A DNA stretch of 64,000 bases from Sphingobium sp. Cam5-1 (GCF_015693305.1 NZ_CP065141.1:1-64000); one strand, 5' to 3'. Counted from the stretch's first letter, positions 33,785 through 41,934 are shown. Translations and numbers: made by a program. The notes: generated by a model from the sequence alone, not told the origin.

Positions 33785-34498
33785 ATGAGGAAAAATCAAG
33801 GTGGTGCGGTGCAATCTCCGGTGGAGCTATTTGCCGCAAAAATTGCAAAGGCCGGTTGGGAAGGGTCGATCACAGACCGGCAAATCGTTGATCGCCTGAT
33901 CGCGACCCTCACGCCTCAGGAGCAACAAGTCGTCGGATTGCGGATTGGGCTTGGCCAATCCCACGCCTTCACCCTCAAGGCGATCGGAGACATTATCGGT
34001 TTGTCAGATAGCCGGATTTCGCTGATTGAGGCGAAGGCTTATCGGAAAATGCGATGGGTGTGTAAAAATGTCGGTATCGACGATCATGCTGCCTTGGACC
34101 GCTTGGCGCAGCAGCGAGAAAAAACGGTCGCTGACGAAGATCAGGCTAGAGAGCGTCGGGAAATTCAGAAGGCGCTCGACCTAGCAACCAAAAGGCAACA
34201 TCGCCTAGAGCGGGACGAAAGGCGGCGCGCGAATGCTCGCAAGAATGCTTGGGAACGCCGACTACGCAAGGCAGAGGAACGCCATCAGCAATTGAATGAT
34301 GAAGCAGCTTATCTTGCGCAGCGCGTAAACGCGCTTGAAGGACGAGGATGGCTCGCGCGGACGATCATTCCGCGCAATACAGAGATCGACCGTTCGCGGG
34401 CAAGAGCGCAGCAGTGTGGAATTGAGATTGCAGAAGCGGCCGCAGAGATTGCGAAGCTTCACGCCACACGACCCGAGGGGCCTGACATTGCCGAGTGA
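33785..34498 (+). CDS. Sigma-70 region 4-like HTH protein with long coiled coil
   Basis: This is a 237-residue protein. Residues about 40-95 (TLTPQEQQVVGLRIGL... TLKAIGDIIGLSDSRISLIEAKAYRKMR) match sigma region 4, the -35-recognising helix-turn-helix. There is no region 2, so it cannot be a complete sigma factor. Residues about 100-215 are a very charged coiled coil (EKTVADEDQARERREIQKAL, RKAEERHQQLNDEAAYLAQ). It may act as a DNA-binding regulator or sigma mimic that dimerises through the coil. It diverges from an XRE gene and overlaps the start of a serine recombinase. Confidence 0.7.
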   Translation: MRKNQGGAVQSPVELFAAKIAKAGWEGSITDRQIVDRLIATLTPQEQQVVGLRIGLGQSHAFTLKAIGDIIGLSDSRISLIEAKAYRKMRWVCKNVGIDDHAALDRLAQQREKTVADEDQARERREIQKALDLATKRQHRLERDERRRANARKNAWERRLRKAEERHQQLNDEAAYLAQRVNALEGRGWLARTIIPRNTEIDRSRARAQQCGIEIAEAAAEIAKLHATRPEGPDIAE

Positions 34499-35186
34499 GA
34501 ACGCCCCTCCCCCGGCCCCGAAGATCGCGCGCGTCTATTTGCGCGTCAGCACCGACGCGCAGGACTTGCGCCGCCAGGACTCCATTGTGACCGACGCGAA
34601 GGCAGCGGGTTACTATGTCGCGGCTGTCTATCGAGAGAAGGCATCGGGTGCGCGAGCTGATCGCCCCGAGCTGCTGCGCATGATTGCCGATCTTCAACCC
34701 GGCGAAGTCGTCATTGCGGAGAAGATTGATCGGATCAGCCGCCTACCGCTGCCCGAGGCCGAGCAGCTGGTTGAGACAATCCGCGCGCGTGGCGCACGCA
34801 TTGCTGTTCCCGGCGTGGTGGACCTATCCGATCTCGCGGCCGATGCCGAAGGCATCGCCCGCATCGTGCTCGAATCTGTTCAAGACATGCTATTGAAGAT
34901 CGCTCTGCAGATGGCGCATGATGACTACACCGATCGCCGCGAACGCCAGCGCCAGGGGATTGCCTTGGCGAAAGTGGAGGGGCGCAGCGGAGGCCGTAAA
35001 GGCGATCATGCAAAGCACGCTCGCATTGTCGCATTGCGTGAGGCGGGAAAGAGCATCTCCCAAACAGCCGAACTTGCCGAATGCGACCGCAGCACCGTCA
35101 AAAGAGCGTGGGCCGCGCATCGAACATCCCAGGAGCCAAAGCAGGAACCCAGCGCCGCGAAAAAGCACCATGAGCGGAAACGCTGA
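34488..35186 (+). CDS. Serine recombinase/resolvase family protein
   Basis: This 232-residue protein has an N-terminal catalytic domain with ARVYLRVSTDAQDLRRQ (nucleophile Ser in RVST), EKIDRISR and the resolvase E-helix. The C-terminal helix-turn-helix (KSISQTAELAECDRSTVKRAW, about 185-210) reads DNA. TTG 34488 is the probable start, with GAGGGG 8 bp upstream; it overlaps the previous gene by 11 nt. It may resolve plasmid dimers or invert/integrate a segment; no cognate site was proven. Confidence 0.78.
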   Translation: MPSENAPPPAPKIARVYLRVSTDAQDLRRQDSIVTDAKAAGYYVAAVYREKASGARADRPELLRMIADLQPGEVVIAEKIDRISRLPLPEAEQLVETIRARGARIAVPGVVDLSDLAADAEGIARIVLESVQDMLLKIALQMAHDDYTDRRERQRQGIALAKVEGRSGGRKGDHAKHARIVALREAGKSISQTAELAECDRSTVKRAWAAHRTSQEPKQEPSAAKKHHERKR

Positions 35187-35209
35187 TCGCTCAAACTATC
35201 ATGATCGCA

Positions 35210-35231
35210 GCCGGTGGCAGCTGCCACCGGC
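35210..35231. repeat. Palindrome site 8, 22-bp perfect dyad
   Basis: GGTGGCAGCTGCCACC core extended by three complementary bases per side, 23 bp after the recombinase stop. Confidence 0.88.
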
Positions 35232-35347
35232 CACCCTTTTGCCGTGCAAGCGAAATGCCAACTCTCAAACGATCAACGGCCATACAGCTGTAGTTTCCAT
35301 ATTCAGCATTGCAGATCGAGGGCAGCGACGAGGGGAGGACCAAGGCC

Positions 35348-35363
35348 GGTGGCAGCTGCCACC
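35348..35363. repeat. GGTGGCAGCTGCCACC palindrome, site 9
   Basis: Last of nine exact copies, 217 bp upstream of the ssb start codon, a distance similar to that in the type I leaders. Confidence 0.9.
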
Positions 35364-35579
35364 ACCGTCAGCACGAATTGCTGCATCTACTTGGCACGCT
35401 TCCTTTGGGCGTTACTGTCTGCCGGATACGAACTGCGCATCGCCACTAATGCGGGCAAGCAGAAAACCGGCCTTCGGCCTTGGGTTTCCACAAGTGGACC
35501 CTCCCATTTTCAACTTGCCCGCGTCGCTCAGCTTCGCCGCCAAAAATCCGTCAGCAACGCTTATCCAAAGGAGACTACC

Positions 35580-35894
35580 ATGCAGAACATCGCTGAATTT
35601 CGGATCATCGGGCGCGTTGGCAGCGTCGATCAGACCGATAAGGTCACACACGTTTCCGTCGCTGCGAACTATAATCGCAAGGATGGCGATGAATGGAAAA
35701 CCGACACGCTTTGGAACCGCGTGACGTTTTTCCGCCAGTTGGCGGAACGCGCTGGCGAGCTGGGCAAGGGCGACCTGGTGCATATCACCGGGCGGATGCG
35801 CCAGAGCAGTTACGAGAGCAACGGTGAAACCCGCTACACTGTGGACCTGATCGCGGAGGGCATGGGTATTCTGGCGCGGGGCGGGGCTGAATAG
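35580..35894 (+). CDS. ssb: Single-stranded DNA-binding protein, short plasmid type
   Basis: This 104-residue protein carries one OB-fold with the SSB pattern: FRIIGRVGSV, THVSVAANYNRKDGDEWKTDTLWNRVTFF, GDLVHITGRMRQSSYESNGETRYTVDLIAEGM (quoted here only in part; key residues are the Trp and Phe pairs). The acidic C-terminal tail that recruits host proteins in chromosomal SSB is absent. It coats single-stranded plasmid DNA, for example just after conjugative entry. AAAGGAG precedes ATG 35580 and a strong terminator follows. Confidence 0.9.
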   Translation: MQNIAEFRIIGRVGSVDQTDKVTHVSVAANYNRKDGDEWKTDTLWNRVTFFRQLAERAGELGKGDLVHITGRMRQSSYESNGETRYTVDLIAEGMGILARGGAE

Positions 35895-35916
35895 CCCAGC
35901 CCCATCGCCAAAAGAC

Positions 35917-35943
35917 GGGCGGCCCGCAGGGCCGCCCTTTTTT
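35917..35943 (+). terminator. Rho-independent terminator of ssb
   Basis: 9-bp stem GGGCGGCCC/GGGCCGCCC, 3-nt loop, then six T. Confidence 0.93.
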
Positions 35944-35962
35944 GTGGACACAAGCCTATGCT

Positions 35963-35983
35963 AACCCTAATATGATTAGGGTT
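35963..35983. promoter_or_regulatory. Dyad AACCCTAAT-ATG-ATTAGGGTT, likely operator
   Basis: Perfect 9-bp arms with a 3-bp spacer, ending 19 bp before the start of an XRE-type repressor gene and next to an AT-rich -10-like stretch. This is a typical autoregulation site. Confidence 0.65.
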
Positions 35984-36002
35984 TAATTTTGCGAGGCTTT
36001 TT

Positions 36003-36239
36003 GTGGCTGCCAAATTGTTCAATCGTGTTGCGAGCTTACGGGCCGCAGCTGGACTTACGCAAGCCGAGCTTGCGGCACAGATTCTTGTCTCGCCTGAGAC
36101 AATCGCGGCCATTGAGAACGGTCGACAGGATGCAACCCTGCTAACGGCGTTGCGAATGTCGCGCGCGTTGCAAACCCAAGTGCCGAACATCTTTAGGGAG
36201 CAGCCTTTCCCTAAGTTGATCGGCTCCGATCGTGGCGAG
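36003..36239 (+). pseudogene. XRE-family regulator truncated by IS6100
   Basis: GTG start. About 79 native codons with a Cro/CI helix-turn-helix (LRAAAGLTQAELAAQILVSPETIAAIENGRQDATLLTAL). The reading then enters IS6100 at 36240 and stops at 36275 after 12 foreign residues. The DNA-binding domain is complete, so the short product could still repress. The related family usually has a C-terminal membrane or dimerisation segment, lost here. Confidence 0.75.
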
Positions 36240-37119
36240 GGCTCTGTTGCAAAGATTGGCGGCAGTCAGAGGTAGGCTGTCGCTCTGCGCCGATCAGGCG
36301 GCTGCTGCGAAATGGTGGTTGAGCATGCCCATGGCCTCCGTCAGCGCCGAGGGCCCAATGCCAAAAGCTCTCTCCACAAGGCGCACCTCGCCCCTGATGC
36401 CGGGCTGCAGGCACCAGGGGCGAGCCTGTCCTTTGCGCAGGGCTCGCATGACTTCGAATCCCTTGATCGTGGCATAGGCCGTGGGGATCGATTTGAAACC
36501 GCGCACCGGCTTGATCAGTATCTTGAGCTTTCCGTGATCGGCCTCGATCACGTTATTGAGATACTTCACCTGCCGGTGGGCCGTCTCCCGGTCCAGCTTT
36601 CCTTCGCGCTTCAATTCGGTGATCGCTGCACCATAGCTCGGCGCTTTGTCGGTATTGAGCGTGGCAGGCTTTTCCCAGTGCTTCAGGCCTCGCAGGGCCT
36701 TGCCCAGGAACCGCTTCGCTGCCTTGGCGCTGCGGGTCGGCGACAGGTAGAAATCGATCGTGTCGCCCCGCTTGTCGACTGCCCGGTACAGGTAGGTCCA
36801 CTTGCCCCGCACCTTGACGTAGGTTTCATCCAGGCGCCAGCTCGGATCAAAGCCACGCCGCCAGAACCAGCGCAGCCGCTTCTCCATCTCCGGGGCGTAG
36901 CACTGGACCCAGCGATAGATCGTCGTATGGTCGACCGAAATGCCGCGTTCCGCCAGCATTTCCTCAAGGTCGCGATAGCTGATCGGATAGCGACAATACC
37001 AGCGCACCGCCCACAGGATCACATCACCCTGGAAATGGCGCCACTTGAAATCCGTCATCGTTCCGTCCGTCCAATCTCCGCCAAGCATGCTCAAGCTTCA
37101 CGATTTTTGCAACAGAGCC
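36240..37119 (-). mobile_element. IS6100 copy 1 (880 bp, IS6 family)
   Basis: The 14-bp terminal repeats GGCTCTGTTGCAAA (36240-36253) and its complement (37106-37119) enclose the transposase on the minus strand. The length and ends match IS6100. Flanking 8-mers (GTGGCGAG and TTCGTAAC) differ, so the flanks have been rearranged since insertion. Confidence 0.95.
36294..37094 (-). CDS. tnpA: IS6100 transposase
   Basis: This 266-residue IS6-family DDE transposase is identical to the copy at 41960. Motifs: helix-turn-helix around SYRDLEEMLAERGISVDHTTIYRW, first Asp in WRLDETYVKV, second Asp in LNTDKAPSY, Glu in NNVIEADHG. It catalyses replicative transposition with co-integrate formation. Two copies in inverted orientation bracket 37120-41934. 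Confidence 0.96.
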   Translation of the reverse strand: MSMLGGDWTDGTMTDFKWRHFQGDVILWAVRWYCRYPISYRDLEEMLAERGISVDHTTIYRWVQCYAPEMEKRLRWFWRRGFDPSWRLDETYVKVRGKWTYLYRAVDKRGDTIDFYLSPTRSAKAAKRFLGKALRGLKHWEKPATLNTDKAPSYGAAITELKREGKLDRETAHRQVKYLNNVIEADHGKLKILIKPVRGFKSIPTAYATIKGFEVMRALRKGQARPWCLQPGIRGEVRLVERAFGIGPSALTEAMGMLNHHFAAAA

Positions 37120-37356
37120 TTCGTAACGCATGTTCTTCTCCCTTGGAGCGACCCTTGGCTCATTGCCTGATCGGTCGCTCAAGTTGCTCGGTCCAGCAAT
37201 GTGCGGCGGGAGGCGGAGAACGCGCCCAGCCATGATCGCGGCGAGCGCGAACAAGCCTCCCGCACTGTTTTGCGCCTCGCCGCGACGAAAGGGGCTCCGT
37301 CATCTACCCCCCGCCGACAGCCCTCAAGCCGAGCCGCCAGCGGCCGACACAGGTTA
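37120..37356. other. Intergenic remnant beside IS6100 with a cut gene start
   Basis: On the minus strand a GGGAGAAG ribosome-binding site leads into ATGCGTTACGAA at 37131-37120, which is cut by IS6100 after four codons. So a gene formerly downstream of the LVIVD gene has been removed. The rest of the stretch holds nothing I recognise. Confidence 0.5.
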
Positions 37357-39078
37357 TCACTTCACGGTCGGGAAGCCGAGGCGAGCGCGAAGGTCCGGAT
37401 TCAGTTCGACAACGTGGAAACCGGTCGTGACGCAGGCGAACCAGATGTGCCCGGACTCGGGAACATAGCGTACATGCGACGCACACCCGTCGCTTACCTG
37501 GTCGTTCAACCCTGTCCTCCAGTTTATCCAGCTTAGCCCGTTGCCACTTAGCGGGGTATCGGGATTCGCACCCGGCTTATAGTAGCCGACTTCAACCGGC
37601 TTTGTAGGATCGCGCAAATCAACGATCCTCACTCCGCCAGCGAAGAAGGGGAACAGACCAAGCCTCGTGTTCCTTGCATCGTCGACATCGTTGTAATGCG
37701 AGGCAACCGCGCCGAGGCGCTCGGTGATGTCTGGGATGTTGAAGCTCGCATAGGGATCCTCCTTCCGAGGAGTAAATCGTATCGCGTCGCAGTTCTCCTT
37801 GATATTCATTTGCAGCTTGAACTCGCCGACGACCTTTGGATTCTTCTCGTCCGCGATATTGATGATCCGCGGCCATGTTCCAGGACAGGCGCCCAGTTCG
37901 GCCGCACCCACCAGGTATGGAACTCCGTTGATCGACGCGGGCACGACAGAATGCATACCGCCTTGCTTGGCTTCGCCGACGAGCCTCATCTTCGGTTGAG
38001 AGCGCCCATCGACGATGTCGCTGTTATCGAGAATGTAGACGCTGCCGTTCTCCACAGGCACGTCCCCGGTTTCGGAGGCGAAGACAGCCGCGTAGATCCG
38101 CCGCTCATCACGGCTGATCGACACTTCATGTGGCGTGAACCCAGCCGTCAATCCATTGGGTCGCGTGACGCCGAAGCGGCCGAGATAGCGGGGGCGCTTC
38201 ATGTTGCTGATGTCGAGCACATGCACGCCACCCTTCCCCGAACCGAGTCCGGGCGCGAGTTCTGTACCGTAGACGCGACGACCGTTGGGAGAGATTGTCA
38301 CCGAGTGGATGTTGGCGGGCCACTTGAACTCGCTCTGCAATTTGGGATTCAGGCAGTTCGAGGCATCGTAGATGCTGAGCCAAGCTGCGTCCTCCTCGCC
38401 CCGGCCAGCAATTCCTCCCGAGTAGGCGCCGGCGACGAGAACTTTGCGACCTGGTGCCGCAATCGCGTGCATCGTCTCTACCGCATCGATCGAGCCCCGG
38501 TCCCGCAGCAAGCGCACGGGCTTTGGAGCCCGGGGGTCCCTTACGTCGATAACCGCGACGCCCGCTGGCTCGCGGAGGAACAAGGCAGATCGGCTGTTGG
38601 CGGTTGCCGGGCCTGTCTGCTTGACGGTGGATACATAGGCACATTGATCGACCCATGAGAGCTGTATATTGCCGCCGCGGTTCCAGATGTCCGTGCGACC
38701 GACGAGGCGAACGCCAGCATGATAAGGAAGTTTGGACCGGCCGCTCACCACGTCTTCGATCGTGGTTTGGCCCTGAAGCCCGGTTTCGGGGCGATCGCCG
38801 GGACCAATGACGACCTGGGAAGACGCCGGCCATCCGCTACACAGACAGGCTAGGCCGAGCGGGGCAACGACCGCGAGCCTCCGAATCTTGGTGGCTGTCA
38901 CCGCAGTCAGGCGCGAAAGAGCCTCTGTGGTGCGGATCGTCGGTGAACGCCGCGATGCTCTATCGTGCGTCGCCGCCCCGATCTCGACCATGCCCGGCTT
39001 CATGACGCCGACCGGTTTGGCGGGCAAATCATCGGCAAGAACAACATTCCCATGCGCTTCGCTTAACATCCGCAACAT
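37357..39078 (-). CDS. LVIVD-repeat (beta-propeller-like) exported protein
   Basis: This 573-residue protein starts at the ATG at 39078, which has AAGGAGAG upstream. An Arg-Arg-containing segment with a hydrophobic core (KIRRLAVVAPLGLACLCSGWPASSQ) looks like a signal sequence, though 60 or more residues precede it. The body has repeats such as GVAVIDVRDPRAPKPVRLL, GGVHVLDISNMKRPRYLG and GGVRIVDLRDPTKPVEVGYY, the LVIVD pattern of putative surface beta-propellers. The reading frame continues upstream into a SnoaL-like stretch, so a fused 671-residue product is also possible. It is co-oriented with the TonB receptor. Substrate unknown. Confidence 0.7.
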   Translation of the reverse strand: MLRMLSEAHGNVVLADDLPAKPVGVMKPGMVEIGAATHDRASRRSPTIRTTEALSRLTAVTATKIRRLAVVAPLGLACLCSGWPASSQVVIGPGDRPETGLQGQTTIEDVVSGRSKLPYHAGVRLVGRTDIWNRGGNIQLSWVDQCAYVSTVKQTGPATANSRSALFLREPAGVAVIDVRDPRAPKPVRLLRDRGSIDAVETMHAIAAPGRKVLVAGAYSGGIAGRGEEDAAWLSIYDASNCLNPKLQSEFKWPANIHSVTISPNGRRVYGTELAPGLGSGKGGVHVLDISNMKRPRYLGRFGVTRPNGLTAGFTPHEVSISRDERRIYAAVFASETGDVPVENGSVYILDNSDIVDGRSQPKMRLVGEAKQGGMHSVVPASINGVPYLVGAAELGACPGTWPRIINIADEKNPKVVGEFKLQMNIKENCDAIRFTPRKEDPYASFNIPDITERLGAVASHYNDVDDARNTRLGLFPFFAGGVRIVDLRDPTKPVEVGYYKPGANPDTPLSGNGLSWINWRTGLNDQVSDGCASHVRYVPESGHIWFACVTTGFHVVELNPDLRARLGFPTVK

Positions 39079-39372
39079 CTTTCTCTCCTTTGCTTGGCGC
39101 GTCCTCAACTCACCCCCCTCCCGGATCGTCATGTTCCAGACTGAGCAGACATGATGCTCGTCGGCGACCAGCACCTCATGGGTGAAGAAGGGAAGCCTTG
39201 TCCGCTGCGCCGCGACGCGCGCGATCTGCTGATCGTGCGTGAGGCTCGTAACCTCATTAGCGTCGTGCCGGACGATAGGACTCGCACAGATTTCGCGGAT
39301 CAGTTCCAGGTTCCCGTTGTTCCAGACTTCTTCCCAGTACAGGTTGATGAGTTCGATGCCCGAGCGATGCAT
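39079..39372 (-). pseudogene. SnoaL/NTF2-like domain, N-terminal part, in frame with the LVIVD gene
   Basis: This is 98 codons from ATG 39372: INLYWEEVWNNGNLELIREICA, then LTHDQQIARVAAQRT and VCSVWNMTIREGGE. This matches the first two thirds of a SnoaL-like fold (cone-shaped dimeric enzyme or binding domain), but the final strands are missing. It reads in frame into the LVIVD gene, so either a deletion fused the two genes or this is a decayed remnant. Whether a fusion is made is unknown. Confidence 0.5.
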
Positions 39373-39419
39373 ATGAGGATCCTTGATGCTAAACTGAATA
39401 TACTGGGACAGATACGGGT

Positions 39420-39734
39420 TGCGCGCGCCGCTTCACCGCGAAAAGGGGCGTCCGAGGTAATCTTCCAGGTCGCGCGCGTACCTGCGGGCGACGATGCAAC
39501 CCTCGCCTTGAACGCCAGACGGCGATTCCGGCGGGGTCGCTTACTCATCTGGCCTCCTGTGCCGCCACCACCATGGCTGTCGTCAGGCCGGCGACCCACT
39601 CATCCCGCTGGTCAAATTTCCCGACCCACCTCTGTGGGTGTTTTACCATCAAACCCCGCGATCAAACATCTAACTGATTTGAGCTTGCAGGATCGCTCAT
39701 CCGAACGACCCTGCCCGCATGGCGCTCGCTCGGA
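39420..39734. other. Intergenic region with possible IS3-type orfA remnant
   Basis: On the minus strand at 39548 a reading begins MSKRPRRNRRLAFKARVA, closely like the first 18 residues of IS3-family OrfA proteins, and then loses similarity. This may mark an old insertion/deletion scar between the SnoaL-like fragment and the TonB receptor. No terminal repeats were found. Confidence 0.35.
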
Positions 39735-41879
39735 TCAGAAGGAGCGGCTGAGGCGCGCGCCCCACGTCCTGGGGGCACCCCAGTGACCGATATATCCAAA
39801 CCCGAGATTACCCGTAAGAGTCTTGTATGCCTTGTTGCCCAAATTGTTGACGAACAGCGACAGCGTGGTTTTCCTGTCCACATCGGAGATCGTCGCGTTT
39901 AGGTCAACCACGGTGTAAGGCCGTTGTCGGTCAAGGGCGTCGAGGTTGAAGTAGGAGAAGACGACGGTCGAATTGTGCCGCGCACTTGCGGTGAGTTCTA
40001 GCTCGTTCAACAGTTCTCCGCCAAGATCGAAACGCTTGGATGCACTCGCGTTAACGGTCCACTTCGGCGCGAAATTCAACGTCTTTCCAGCGAGATCGTA
40101 GGGGACGAGCGTCAGCGGCTCCGTCGAGGTGAACTCCGTGAACTCCGTGTGCACGTATGTGGGCGCAAGGGTGAAGGTGAGGTCGGGGACTGGGCTGTAT
40201 CGGATCTCAAGTTCGGCGCCATACGCCTTCGCTTGCGCATTGTCCGTGAGGAAGTCGTTCGGGGGAACCAGCTTTTCGACCTGCAGGCCCGAATAGTCAT
40301 AGTAGAAGGCCGCGAAGTTAGCAGTCAGTTTGCCGTTGAGCAGGCGGGACTTCACGCCAAGCTCGTAGGAATCGAGCGTCTCCGGTCCAAAAGCCGGCGC
40401 GGAGCCATCGCTTGCCGGCACGTTGCCGCCGCCGCCCTTGTAGCCGCGGCTCCACTGGATGTAGCTCTGGATTTCTGGCGTGAAATCATATTGAAGGGCA
40501 ACCTTTGGGAGCAACTTGGTTTTTTTGATGGTGCCGCCCGCGACTGCTACCGTAGGGATGAGGGGTTCAAGGCCCGAAATCGACTCATACTCATTCTTGT
40601 CGTAATTGAGGCGCATACCCACATTCAGCCTCAAGGCGTCCGTGAACGAATAGGTCGCGTCGAAGTATGCCGCAAAATTGTCCACTTTGGCTTGCTGGCC
40701 AAGATTTTGCGTCAGGACCGCCGCCGGATCCGGATTCTCGATGATGACATCTATAACACTCTTATATTCCTCGTGGTAATAGAAGGCCCCGAGGATGAAA
40801 TTAAATTTATCGAAATTTCCGAACAGGTTGAACTCCTGGCTTATCGATTCGGATCGACGCGGGTAAATCGCCGTATAGAGGTAGGGAAATGCGGTGCCAT
40901 CGTCGTCGTTGGCGCCCCGCGTCTTCCCAAGGATATAGTTCGTCAGAGACTTGACGGTGATCGCATCGGACGCCTCCCACGTCACGCCTGCCTGGCCGAT
41001 GAGCAGCTTGTTTACCGCACTGTGCGGGCGATTCGAGATCGTCTTCCAAGGCTCATTCGTCCAATCCACCCCTTCGACCCCGAGGCTGATCGGCCCAACC
41101 GGGCTCTGGTCGGTCTTGGCCGCATTGTCCTCATCATAGCGGAGCGACAGGTCCACCGTCAGGCTAGACGTAGGTGTCAGGCGCAGCGCGACACGGCCAT
41201 ATTTGGCGTCCGTTCCGCCGCCAATACGCTCCACCACGTTAAGGGGCCTGAGGATGTTTTCGACCGGGCCATCCTGCTTCTCACGTCCGCCGCTGAGCCT
41301 GATCTGCACGCCATCGGAGAGTGGCCCTGAGACAAACCCGCTTATACCGACCTGATTGCGGCCTCCTACAATAGCGTCGATGCGCCCCGTCCACGTCTTG
41401 GTTGGGCTAGCGGAGATGAAGTTGACCGCGCGCAGGGTTCCCATGAAAGGCCGGGGCAAATAGGCGCCATCCGAATAGATCGCGACCGTCGGTTCGGACG
41501 AACCAGCAAAAAGGGTCGAGCCGACGCCGCGGATAGTCACAATGGTGTTGCCGAAGGTGGGGACGAACACCAATCCAGGAATCACATTGGCCAGGGCTAT
41601 GGTATCAGTGACGCCCCGGCTGAGAAGGGTGTCGCCACTCACGGCGGTGATCGAAGCGGGAATATCCTGAACGCTGACGCTGCGCCTCAGCGCGGTCACG
41701 ACGATGTCGGAGCCGTCATTGCCGCCACTCGACGGCGGGGCCTGAGGCTCTGACGCGGCCGACCCGGGCTCGGTTGCGCCGGCACCCGCAGCCACGGGAG
41801 TCTGAGCCCCTGCACCAGACGCTGCCAGCGCACATGAGAAAAGTATAAACGCGCCGCTCGACACACCCCAAAAATTCAT
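39735..41879 (-). CDS. TonB-dependent outer-membrane receptor with short plug deletion
   Basis: This 714-residue protein has a signal peptide (about 1-25, ending ASGAGAQ), a TonB-box-like IVVTALRR (about 59-66), a plug domain (QDIPASITAVSGDTL, VTIRGVGSTLF) and a C-terminal beta-barrel ending in the aromatic RLSRSF. It imports a large substrate across the outer membrane using TonB energy. In the plug, YLPRPFMGT runs straight into LRAVNFISASP, so about 25 residues that normally carry the RGPQGTLYGRNA motif are absent. The barrel looks complete. The gene may be impaired. It lies between two IS6100 copies with the LVIVD gene downstream. Confidence 0.85.
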   Translation of the reverse strand: MNFWGVSSGAFILFSCALAASGAGAQTPVAAGAGATEPGSAASEPQAPPSSGGNDGSDIVVTALRRSVSVQDIPASITAVSGDTLLSRGVTDTIALANVIPGLVFVPTFGNTIVTIRGVGSTLFAGSSEPTVAIYSDGAYLPRPFMGTLRAVNFISASPTKTWTGRIDAIVGGRNQVGISGFVSGPLSDGVQIRLSGGREKQDGPVENILRPLNVVERIGGGTDAKYGRVALRLTPTSSLTVDLSLRYDEDNAAKTDQSPVGPISLGVEGVDWTNEPWKTISNRPHSAVNKLLIGQAGVTWEASDAITVKSLTNYILGKTRGANDDDGTAFPYLYTAIYPRRSESISQEFNLFGNFDKFNFILGAFYYHEEYKSVIDVIIENPDPAAVLTQNLGQQAKVDNFAAYFDATYSFTDALRLNVGMRLNYDKNEYESISGLEPLIPTVAVAGGTIKKTKLLPKVALQYDFTPEIQSYIQWSRGYKGGGGNVPASDGSAPAFGPETLDSYELGVKSRLLNGKLTANFAAFYYDYSGLQVEKLVPPNDFLTDNAQAKAYGAELEIRYSPVPDLTFTLAPTYVHTEFTEFTSTEPLTLVPYDLAGKTLNFAPKWTVNASASKRFDLGGELLNELELTASARHNSTVVFSYFNLDALDRQRPYTVVDLNATISDVDRKTTLSLFVNNLGNKAYKTLTGNLGFGYIGHWGAPRTWGARLSRSF

Positions 41880-41934
41880 ATCATCCTCCCAGTGTTTCCA
41901 TACACACTAGCCGCACTGAGGATATAGTCAATCG

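Larger units (their letters stand above)
35187..35579 (+). promoter_or_regulatory. Long leader of ssb with two palindrome sites
   Basis: 393 bp without a convincing gene. It contains palindrome site 8 (35210-35231, 22-bp dyad) and site 9 (35348-35363), a GGCCTTCGGCC hairpin near 35470 and an AAAGGAG site before the ssb ATG. It resembles the other long leaders in organisation though not in most of its sequence. Confidence 0.6.

Noticed and set aside
3656..35363. Treating all nine GGTGGCAGCTGCCACC sites as simple terminators
   Set aside because: No T tract follows any of them, they lack a loop, and four lie in leaders upstream of genes. The terminator role fits only some sites.
40149..41330. 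393-codon plus-strand frame opposite the TonB receptor
   Set aside because: High GC content creates long antisense frames; the receptor on the minus strand has signal peptide, plug and barrel features.
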